DNA from: Poseidonibacter parvus
GTDB lineage: Bacteria > Campylobacterota > Campylobacteria > Campylobacterales > Arcobacteraceae
Assembly (NCBI RefSeq): GCF_001956695.1
Contig: NZ_CP019070.1
Location: forward strand, 2,108,001-2,172,000
Direction: 5' to 3'
DNA: 64,000 nt
The notes beneath the pieces were generated by a model. That model was not told the origin of the DNA. It made no database searches and saw only the letters and a list, made by a program, of their open reading frames with translations. Shown piece by piece: positions 47,420-54,542 of the stretch. Made by a program: the position numbers and the translations under genes. The stretch's first letter is position 1. Each line of letters begins with the position of its first letter.

Positions 47420-48051
47420 CTTAAACTAAATACCTTTTTATTGTTAACTTGGATAGAACCATCATCATTTAATAAAGCGTTTTCAAGTGAAACTTTTTCA
47501 TCACCAACGCTAGCTTGGAACTTTCGACTATTTTGAAATTCTATCTTAAATTCACTAAAAATTTGCTTCCATGAATCTTTTAGTTTTAATTTATTAAAGT
47601 AACTTTTTAAAATATTATCGCTAGTTATAGAAATATCAAGTTTTCCAAATTCTTCATTTACATTTATTAAATTTAATCCTATTCCACAATAAATTAAATC
47701 ATTTGAAACTGTTGTAATTGTACCACCAATTTTTTTATCACTAATATAAAAGTCATTTGGCCATTTAAGCCAAACTTCTGAACCTATAGTTTTTAAAATG
47801 TCTTTTAAAATAAATGAAAAATATATTGAGGCACTTTGTATTGGTAAATCTTTTGGTAATTCATTTTTATTTAAAACAAAAGAGAAAAATAAATTTCCTT
47901 TTGTTCCTGTCCAAGAATTTCCACGACTTCCAATACCATTAGTCTGATAATCACTTGTTATACAAATAGCTTCGCTATATCCATTTGTTTTTATATAATC
48001 TTTTAAATATGTATGTGTTGAATCAACTTCGTCTAGTTTTATTATTTTCAT
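47416..48051 (-). CDS. birA: Biotin--[acetyl-CoA-carboxylase] ligase
   Basis: This attaches biotin to acetyl-CoA carboxylase. Only the catalytic domain is present: EVDSTHTYLKDY, GSRGNSWTGTKGNLFFSF (the biotinyl-AMP loop) and WLKWPNDFYI with the catalytic Lys. There is no N-terminal helix-turn-helix, so it does not act as a repressor, which is normal in this phylum. The ATG at 48051 (MKIIKLDEVDS) is favoured by family alignment; an in-frame ATG at 48066 would add five residues. Neither start has a clear ribosome site. Confidence 0.92.
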   Translation of the reverse strand: MKIIKLDEVDSTHTYLKDYIKTNGYSEAICITSDYQTNGIGSRGNSWTGTKGNLFFSFVLNKNELPKDLPIQSASIYFSFILKDILKTIGSEVWLKWPNDFYISDKKIGGTITTVSNDLIYCGIGLNLINVNEEFGKLDISITSDNILKSYFNKLKLKDSWKQIFSEFKIEFQNSRKFQASVGDEKVSLENALLNDDGSIQVNNKKVFSLR

Positions 48052-48078
48052 AATCGAAGTATACATAATTACTTTACA

Positions 48079-48099
48079 AGATTATATTAAATATAATCT
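48079..48099. promoter_or_regulatory. Inverted repeat overlapping a promoter -10 box
   Basis: AGATTATATT and its exact complement, separated by one base, overlap a TATAAT at 48092-48097 upstream of the AEC-transporter gene. The symmetry and position suit an operator, but AT-rich symmetry can arise by chance. Confidence 0.35.
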
Positions 48100-48115
48100 T
48101 TTTAAAAAGGTCATT

Positions 48116-49009
48116 ATGTTAGATCCAGTTTTACCAATTGCTATATATCTTTTATTAGGATATTTATTCAAAATTATATATCATGATAATTCAAAACAAT
48201 TAATTGAATTTGTAATATATTTTTCACTTCCTGCAATTGTATTTTCCAAAATATATCCATTAACTTTAGATGCAAAAATATTTGGTCTTATTATTATGTT
48301 TATTGGATTTATACTTTTTAACTTAGCACTTGCATATTTCATTGGTAGAATGATGAAATTAAATAAACTTTTACTTGCTACGTTTATGATTATGGCTACT
48401 TTCGGAAATACATCTTTTATTGGTTTTTCTTATATTGATGCCTTTTATGGACAAGACTTTATTGTTTATGGATTAATTTATGATTTATTTGGTTCTTTTT
48501 TACTTTTAGTTTCTTTGGGTATGTTTATAATTACTTGGGGAAGTGGAAGAAAAAACGATACAAAATCTATATTTAAAAGTGTATTTTTATTTCCACCAAG
48601 TTTAATGTTTTTTATTACAATACTTGCTAAAAACTTTGAAGTTCCAAATTTTATGCTTTTAACAAGCCAAACATTAGGAGCAACTTTAGTTCCAATTGCT
48701 ATGATTGCAATTGGTATGAAACTTGAACTTAAACATATTTTTGTCAAATTTCATATAGTTTCAATGGCTATGATTTTAAAAATGGTGATTGTTCCAATTA
48801 TTATACTAATTGGGTTTCAGATTTTTTATGGTATTAATGAAACTTGGGTTAAAGTTACAATAATTGAAGTTGCAATGCCACCAATGACTATGGCAACTGT
48901 TTTAGCAATTAAAGGTGGATTAGATGAGAAAGTTGCAATTAACTCCTTAGTACTTGGAGTTTTATTAAGTTTATTTACAATTACAGCATATACAACTTAT
49001 TTAGGCTAA
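48116..49009 (+). CDS. AEC-family transporter (auxin efflux carrier type)
   Basis: This is a 297-residue membrane protein with about ten hydrophobic segments arranged in two halves, typical of the AEC family (PF03547). The early LLGYLFKIIYHDN, the ATFGNTSFIGFSYIDAFYG segment and the late MPPMTMATVLAIKGGLDEKVA are characteristic. Members move small organic acids or similar solutes; the substrate is not evident. An AAAAAGG ribosome site precedes the ATG. It stands alone between birA and a convergent histidine kinase gene. Confidence 0.85.
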   Translation: MLDPVLPIAIYLLLGYLFKIIYHDNSKQLIEFVIYFSLPAIVFSKIYPLTLDAKIFGLIIMFIGFILFNLALAYFIGRMMKLNKLLLATFMIMATFGNTSFIGFSYIDAFYGQDFIVYGLIYDLFGSFLLLVSLGMFIITWGSGRKNDTKSIFKSVFLFPPSLMFFITILAKNFEVPNFMLLTSQTLGATLVPIAMIAIGMKLELKHIFVKFHIVSMAMILKMVIVPIIILIGFQIFYGINETWVKVTIIEVAMPPMTMATVLAIKGGLDEKVAINSLVLGVLLSLFTITAYTTYLG

Positions 49010-49018
49010 TTTAGCCTG
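49004..49018. terminator. Short hairpin between convergent genes
   Basis: AGGCTAA and TTAGCCT form a 7-base stem with a one-base centre over the stops of the transporter and histidine kinase genes. It is small and without a T run, so any terminator role is weak. Confidence 0.3.
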
Positions 49019-50387
49019 GTAAGTTTATTGTAAAAAATGCTCCAAAATAATGTTTATCTCTATAAACAAACTCTTTATTTTTTACACATAAAGAACCTTT
49101 CATATGTTTTTCAATAATGAGTTTTGTTAAATATAATCCAACTCCAGAAGCTTCTTTCTTTTTATTTGAAGAATAATGCTCTTCAAAAATACTCTTTTTG
49201 AAAGAAGAATCTACACCTCTTCCATTATCTTTTATATGTAAAGTGATTTGATTATTCTCTTCTTCAAATAAATCTATAAATATATATCTTTGCTCTGACA
49301 TTGGAACTTTTGTTATTAAAGTATCTTTAGCATTTGTTAACAAGTTTAAAATACATTGTGTAAATTCATTCTTTAAACCATAAATATATAAACTACTATC
49401 TAAATTCATTACAACATTGATATCATTAATTGTTATTTCAGTTTCTGCTATTTCAATACTTTTTTTAATCGAATCTGCTATGTTAAAATTTTCATCCATT
49501 GTATCTACGTTATAAAAGTCTCTAAAATCGTCTATAGTTTTGGATAATACTTTTGTTGTATCAACAATTTGTCTTAGTTGAGTAATATCCCTTTTAATAT
49601 CAGGTTCACCAACTTCTAAATTAATTGAAACTCCACTTGCCAGTGTTGAAATAGTAGAAAGTGGTTGTCTCCATTGATGTGCAATATTACCAATCATCTC
49701 ACCCATTGAAGCCATTTTTGATTGATGAAAAATAATTGCAGATTTATTTTGATTTTCAATGATTTTTTCTTCAATTCTTCTTTCTAGTTCTTCATTTGAT
49801 TGCTCTAGTTTTTTATTTAGTTCTTGAAGTTTTAATACGTCATCTTGTGCTTTGGAAACTGACAAGGAAATAAAAGCACTAATAGTTGAAATCACTTCTT
49901 TATCTTTAACAGTAAAAATAGAATATCTATCATTTTCTTTTTTATTTAATAGTTGAACCACACCAATAACTTTTTGATTAATAGGGTGTATTAAGGGAAC
50001 TGAAATAGTAGAATGAGTTTTATAATTGAATTTTTTGTCAAACTCTTTTGCACCAATAAACTCATATTCAGGAGCATCGTAAACATCATCAATCATAATA
50101 ATTTTTTTTGTTAAAAATGAATCGACAGCTAAGTATTTGTCTTTTTCATCTAAAGAGAGTTTATATTCATTTGTAGAGTGATAGAATCTATAAATATTTT
50201 CATAAGACAAGGCATCATTTTGGAAAACATGAAACTTAAGATAGTTTTTATCTTTTATATAAATTGTTCCAGCTTCAGCTTGGAGTAATTCTCTAGTATA
50301 CTTAAGTATTTCGTGCAACAATACATCTAGATCACTTATATTAAACAAACTTATATCATATATATGTTTTAAATCATCACTAGCCAT
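49011..50387 (-). CDS. GAF-domain sensor histidine kinase
   Basis: This is a 458-residue cytoplasmic sensor kinase without membrane segments. A GAF domain spans about residues 15-175 (LLQAEAGTIYIKD, ISVPLIHPINQKVIGVVQLLN), followed by a coiled-coil linker (LEQSNEELERRIEEKI). The phospho-acceptor His is in NIAHQWRQPLST, the N box in LNLLTNAKDTL, G1 in KDNGRGVD and G2 in GVGLYLTKLIIEKH. No response regulator is adjacent, so its partner is unknown. The ligand of the GAF domain cannot be told. Confidence 0.92.
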   Translation of the reverse strand: MASDDLKHIYDISLFNISDLDVLLHEILKYTRELLQAEAGTIYIKDKNYLKFHVFQNDALSYENIYRFYHSTNEYKLSLDEKDKYLAVDSFLTKKIIMIDDVYDAPEYEFIGAKEFDKKFNYKTHSTISVPLIHPINQKVIGVVQLLNKKENDRYSIFTVKDKEVISTISAFISLSVSKAQDDVLKLQELNKKLEQSNEELERRIEEKIIENQNKSAIIFHQSKMASMGEMIGNIAHQWRQPLSTISTLASGVSINLEVGEPDIKRDITQLRQIVDTTKVLSKTIDDFRDFYNVDTMDENFNIADSIKKSIEIAETEITINDINVVMNLDSSLYIYGLKNEFTQCILNLLTNAKDTLITKVPMSEQRYIFIDLFEEENNQITLHIKDNGRGVDSSFKKSIFEEHYSSNKKKEASGVGLYLTKLIIEKHMKGSLCVKNKEFVYRDKHYFGAFFTINLPG

Positions 50388-50426
50388 AGTCCCAACTTTA
50401 ATAATTTTTAGTCATGATATCATAAG

Positions 50427-51347
50427 TTATTTTAAAGTATCACCTTTTTCTAATCTTTGCCCTCTTATATAAATAGATGAATCTAATACTTTCTTTGATG
50501 GGGCTTGTAGTGTTTTTATTTTTATACTTCCCTTTTTACATCCAATTAAAATAAAATTATCATCAATTTCTAAAATAGTTCCTTCTTTATTATTTGAAGT
50601 ATTTTCAATCAATTCAATATCTTTAAGTTTTAATCCAGAAGAGAGAAACACTCCTGGCCAATATGAATATGCTTTATATTTTAAAAATAAACTTTTTGCG
50701 GATTTAAAATCAACTAAACCATCATCTTTTTTTATTTTTTTACAAAAGCTTACTTCACTTTCATTTTGTTTTTTAGGATTTATATTTTCAAAATTATCTA
50801 AAGTTGTAATAGTTAATTTTGCAGCAATATCAGATAATGAATCAAAGGCTTGTGCAACTTCCATTGTAGGAGTGATTTTTAAATATTGCCAAGCTAAAAT
50901 ATCACCTGAATCTAAACCTTCTTCCATAAACATAGATGTAACACCTGTAAAATAATCATCATTTAAAAGTGATTCTTGAATTGGAGAGGCACCTCTATAT
51001 TTTGGAAGAAGAGATGCATGAAGATTAATACAAGGTGCAATATCTAAAATTTCTTTTGGTAATATTTGACCATAAGCTGCAACAATTATAAAATCAGGAT
51101 TTAATTTTTTAATATCAGATGCAGCTTCCTCATTTCCTCTTAGTTTCTCTGGTTGAAAAATTGGAAAATCTAAATCTTTATCAAGACAAAATTGTTTAAT
51201 ATGAGGTGCAGTTAGAACTTGTTTTCGTCCAACTGGTTTATCAGGTTGAGTAAAAAGACCTACTATTTCATAAGGGCTATTTAATAATTCTTCAAAAATT
51301 CTTGTCGCATAATCAGGAGTTCCCATAAAAAGTATTTTTTTACTCAT
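50427..51347 (-). CDS. fmt: Methionyl-tRNA formyltransferase
   Basis: This formylates initiator methionyl-tRNA with 10-formyltetrahydrofolate. ILFMGTPDYATRIFEELL opens the protein; INLHASLLPKYRGASPIQ holds the catalytic Asn/His and the folate loop; MFMEEGLDSGDIL the catalytic Asp. It has 306 residues with the C-terminal OB-like domain. It starts 15 bases after the proB stop and is part of the obgE-proB-fmt series. Confidence 0.96.
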   Translation of the reverse strand: MSKKILFMGTPDYATRIFEELLNSPYEIVGLFTQPDKPVGRKQVLTAPHIKQFCLDKDLDFPIFQPEKLRGNEEAASDIKKLNPDFIIVAAYGQILPKEILDIAPCINLHASLLPKYRGASPIQESLLNDDYFTGVTSMFMEEGLDSGDILAWQYLKITPTMEVAQAFDSLSDIAAKLTITTLDNFENINPKKQNESEVSFCKKIKKDDGLVDFKSAKSLFLKYKAYSYWPGVFLSSGLKLKDIELIENTSNNKEGTILEIDDNFILIGCKKGSIKIKTLQAPSKKVLDSSIYIRGQRLEKGDTLK

Positions 51348-51362
51348 AAGCTTACCTTTATT

Positions 51363-52133
51363 TTATTTATTTGATTGAAAGATTGTTCCACTTTTATGAT
51401 TATCATAAAGTAAGAAATCATATGCATTTTTTAAATCAAAACCAGATGTTAAGTACATTGGTTTATTTCGTTTCATTAAAAAACTTGCTGCTTTTAATTT
51501 TGTAACAATTCCACCTGTTGCAAATTCTGAATTAGGAGTATGTTTCATTTGAAGTTCTTCTTCATCAATTTCATTTACAAATTTTAACATTTTTGCATCA
51601 GGGTTCTCATGAGGATTTGAATTATAAAAACCATCAATATCACTTAATATTGCTAACATATCTGCATCAAAAAAGAAAGCTGCATGTGCTGCCATTTGGT
51701 CATTATCACCAAATAATAGCTCATCATTTGCAATTACATCATTTTCATTTATTATTGGAACTACATCATTTTGAAGTAATATTTCCATAACTTCTTTTGC
51801 ATTTTGCGAACGTTTTCTTGAGTCAAAATCTTCTGCAACTAAAAGTATTTGAGCACAAGTCATATTATATTCTGCAAATCTTTTTTTATAATACTTCATT
51901 AATAATGGTTGCCCAATTGCAGCAAGAGCTTGCCTATTTGAAATGTTTGTTCTATCTAAGTTTAATTTTGTATTTCCAGCAGCAACTGCTCCTGAAGATA
52001 CTAAAATTACTTGAAGGTTTTTTTCCTGTTTAAGCTTAGCTATAAAATCAACTAGATTATTTAGTCTATTAATAGCTAAATCAGTACCTTCTCTAAGTAC
52101 TGCACTACCAACTTTTATAACCAAACGTTTCAC
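51363..52133 (-). CDS. proB: Glutamate 5-kinase, without PUA domain
   Basis: This is the first step of proline synthesis, phosphorylating glutamate. It is an amino-acid-kinase fold of 256 residues: VIKVGSAVLREG at the N-terminus, VLVSSGAVAAG-like VILVSSGAVAAGNTKL, PIINENDVIANDELLFGDND and TGGIVTKLKAA. The C-terminal PUA domain of the E. coli enzyme is absent, the usual state in Campylobacterota. Its start codon overlaps the obgE stop by one base. Confidence 0.95.
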   Translation of the reverse strand: MKRLVIKVGSAVLREGTDLAINRLNNLVDFIAKLKQEKNLQVILVSSGAVAAGNTKLNLDRTNISNRQALAAIGQPLLMKYYKKRFAEYNMTCAQILLVAEDFDSRKRSQNAKEVMEILLQNDVVPIINENDVIANDELLFGDNDQMAAHAAFFFDADMLAILSDIDGFYNSNPHENPDAKMLKFVNEIDEEELQMKHTPNSEFATGGIVTKLKAASFLMKRNKPMYLTSGFDLKNAYDFLLYDNHKSGTIFQSNK

Positions 52134-53221
52134 TATTTTTGCTCCAATAAATTGTAAAGTGCAAAAGTAATAGATTTTGTATTTTTTCTAGTAACAGAAG
52201 AAATTGGTAATACAAAAAATGGTTTAGAATTATCAAATCTTGAATAAGTTAAATCTTGAACATAATATGGATACTCTTTTTCAAATCCAAATTCGTTAGA
52301 AGATGAACATTCTAATCCAATATCAGTAATAAATTGTTTAATATCAGCTTCTAAATCTTCACCATAATATCCATCAATTTTACTCAATGCAATTGCATAA
52401 TTTCTTCCAGCTAACTCACCAGAGAATTTTGAAACTTCTTCTTTTAAAACATTATATTGATCAATCATAGTTCTATAATTAGCAACATCAACCATAAATA
52501 GTAAAGTTTTTGTTCTTTCAATATGTTTTAAGAACTCTAGTCCTAAACCTCTACCATCTGCCGCTCCATCAATAATTCCTGGAATATCAGCCATAACAAA
52601 AGAGTTATAATCTCCAACTTCAACAACACCTAATTTTGGTGTTAAAGTTGTGAATTCATAATTTGCAATTTCTGGGTTTGCATTTGATGTAGTTGAAATT
52701 AATGTTGATTTTCCAACATTTGGATATCCAACAAGTCCAACATCTGCAATTAATTTTAACTCTAATCTAATATTTTTACTAAGACCTGGAAGACCTGGTT
52801 GAAAATATGTTGGTCTTTGGTTTCTTGAATTTTTAAAGTGAACATTTCCAAGTCCACCTTTTCCACCTTCAAGAATTTTTACTTTTTGGCCTTCTGTTAC
52901 TAAATCAAGTAAAATTTCACCTGAATCATCATCAATAACTTGAGTTCCTGGAGGTACAATTAATACAAGCTCATCCGCAGACTTTCCAGTCATTCTTGAT
53001 GCCATTCCTTGCTTTCCATTATCAGCTTTGAAAACTTTTCTACCTTTATAGTTAGATAATGTATCAGTATTAGAATCTACTAAAAAGTAAACATCTCCAC
53101 CTTTTCCACCATCTCCACCATCAGGACCACCTTTAACAACAAATTTTTCTCTTCTAAAAGATGAACAACCTTGTCCACCTTTTCCAGAATAAACTACAAA
53201 TCTAGCACTATCTATAAACAT
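52133..53221 (-). CDS. obgE: Obg-family GTPase
   Basis: This is a 362-residue ribosome-associated GTPase involved in 50S maturation and stress control. The glycine-rich Obg domain (residues 1-155, [24 protein letters not shown]) is followed by the G domain: GYPNVGKST (G1), [20 protein letters not shown] (G3) and LSKIDG (G4). The C-terminal part is short. The gene follows rplU-rpmA, as in most bacteria, but a terminator separates it from them. Confidence 0.96.
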   Translation of the reverse strand: MFIDSARFVVYSGKGGQGCSSFRREKFVVKGGPDGGDGGKGGDVYFLVDSNTDTLSNYKGRKVFKADNGKQGMASRMTGKSADELVLIVPPGTQVIDDDSGEILLDLVTEGQKVKILEGGKGGLGNVHFKNSRNQRPTYFQPGLPGLSKNIRLELKLIADVGLVGYPNVGKSTLISTTSNANPEIANYEFTTLTPKLGVVEVGDYNSFVMADIPGIIDGAADGRGLGLEFLKHIERTKTLLFMVDVANYRTMIDQYNVLKEEVSKFSGELAGRNYAIALSKIDGYYGEDLEADIKQFITDIGLECSSSNEFGFEKEYPYYVQDLTYSRFDNSKPFFVLPISSVTRKNTKSITFALYNLLEQK

Positions 53222-53294
53222 TTTAACCTCACTTTTGTGAAAAATAAAAAATCAACTCTATATTAACTTTTTATTTTCCATTTTGTATAAATAA

Positions 53295-53330
53295 AAAAAG
53301 GGTGCTAGCAAATTTGCCAACACCCTTCTT
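53295..53330 (-). terminator. Rho-independent terminator after rpmA
   Basis: On the - strand AAGGGTGTTGGCAAA pairs with TTTGCTAGCACCCTT with two mismatches, and a run of seven T follows. It lies about 22 bases after the rpmA stop and before obgE, so ribosomal-protein and obgE transcription are at least partly uncoupled. Confidence 0.85.
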
Positions 53331-53352
53331 AAAAAACTAAATAAGTCCAGAA

Positions 53353-53607
53353 TTACGAAGCGTAAACTGAAACTTTTTTTCTTTTTTTATCTTTAACTTC
53401 AAATTTAACAACACCGTCAATTAAAGCATAAATTGTGTGATCTTTTCCGATACCAACATTTTGTCCAACATGGATCTTAGTACCTCTTTGTCTGATAATA
53501 ATATTACCAGATCTAACTACTTCACCACCATATTTCTTTACACCAAGTCTTTTACCAGCTGAATCTCTATTATTCTGTGTACTACCTTGACCTTTCTTAT
53601 GTGCCAT
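53353..53607 (-). CDS. rpmA: 50S ribosomal protein L27
   Basis: This is an 84-residue ribosomal protein. The N-terminus [20 protein letters not shown] is the family signature and reaches the peptidyl-transferase centre. [19 protein letters not shown] is the conserved core. It begins with Met-Ala-His, so it does not need the N-terminal cleavage seen in Firmicutes. It follows rplU by 26 bases with a GGAGA ribosome site. Confidence 0.98.
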   Translation of the reverse strand: MAHKKGQGSTQNNRDSAGKRLGVKKYGGEVVRSGNIIIRQRGTKIHVGQNVGIGKDHTIYALIDGVVKFEVKDKKRKKVSVYAS

Positions 53608-53633
53608 AGTTTATCTCCTTAACTGTGTTGTGC

Positions 53634-53951
53634 TTATGCAGCGATTTTAGTAATTCTAATTTTAGTGAAGCTTTTTCTAAAACCTCTTTTTAACTTAGAA
53701 TCTTTTCTTCTTCTTTTTTTGTAAATGATAACTTTTTTGTCTCTATTTACACCTGTACCATCTAATACTACTTCTGCTTGAACAGTTGCTTTTGATACAG
53801 CATCACCTGTAACTAATTCACCATTATTTACAGCTAATACATCAGTAATCTCTAATGTTTCTTTTGCAGCTTTACCAGTATAATCAATGTCTAAGATATC
53901 ACCCTCAGAAACTTTATACTGTTTTCCACCACATTTGATAATTGCGTACAT
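53634..53951 (-). CDS. rplU: 50S ribosomal protein L21
   Basis: This is a 105-residue ribosomal protein of the large subunit. [18 protein letters not shown] is the typical N-terminus; [19 protein letters not shown] is the basic rRNA-binding loop. It starts the rplU-rpmA pair. The length fits the family. Confidence 0.98.
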   Translation of the reverse strand: MYAIIKCGGKQYKVSEGDILDIDYTGKAAKETLEITDVLAVNNGELVTGDAVSKATVQAEVVLDGTGVNRDKKVIIYKKRRRKDSKLKRGFRKSFTKIRITKIAA

Positions 53952-54068
53952 TTTTATTCCTCTAAATTAACTTCTCTTGTGTTAACTTCATTTTATTAAT
54001 GCTAACTTTATTTTGAACGGGAATATTATCTAAAGTTAGTTTAAACTTTCTTTAAGACAATAAGTTTT

Positions 54069-54452
54069 TTATCTATAATCTGATGCAGTTGCAATACAAT
54101 CAACCATAATCATTGCACCAATTGGCAATCCATTAGTTGATATAGTGCTTCTAGCAGGCTTGTGTTCACCAAATGCTTCTGCAAATAAAACATTTACAAC
54201 ACCGAAGTCTTCAATATTTTCTAAGTATACAGATACTTTAATAACTTGTTCCATTCCACTTTCAGCATCTTCTAATAATGTTCTTAAGTTTGATAATACT
54301 TGTCTTGTTTGAACTTTAATATCTCTTTCAACCATAGTACCATCAAGAGTAATAGGAACCTGTGCAGATGTATAAACTAAACCATTTATTTTCACAGCAG
54401 GCGAATATGGACCAATTGCTGCTGGTAAATTATCACTTTGTATTAATTTCAT
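54069..54452 (-). CDS. ridA: RidA-family enamine/imine deaminase
   Basis: This is a 127-residue trimer-forming protein that hydrolyses reactive 2-aminoacrylate released by PLP enzymes. AAIGPYSPAVKINGLVYTSAQ, GMEQVIKVSVYL and KPARSTI, with the catalytic Arg, match RidA. A Cys (VDCIA) sits near the C-terminus. It stands alone between rplU and dnaG on the same strand. A GAGG-type ribosome site precedes the ATG. Confidence 0.95.
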   Translation of the reverse strand: MKLIQSDNLPAAIGPYSPAVKINGLVYTSAQVPITLDGTMVERDIKVQTRQVLSNLRTLLEDAESGMEQVIKVSVYLENIEDFGVVNVLFAEAFGEHKPARSTISTNGLPIGAMIMVDCIATASDYR

Positions 54453-54542
54453 TTTTTTTCCTCTTTATAATCTATAAAACTTTTTTTGTATTCTACAAGA
54501 AATAATCTAGAATAAAAATTAAACATTAAAATTAATTTCCAA

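Noticed and set aside
47416-48051. BirA as a truncated gene
   Set aside because: Lack of the helix-turn-helix domain is normal for the monofunctional ligases of this phylum, and the catalytic motifs are intact.
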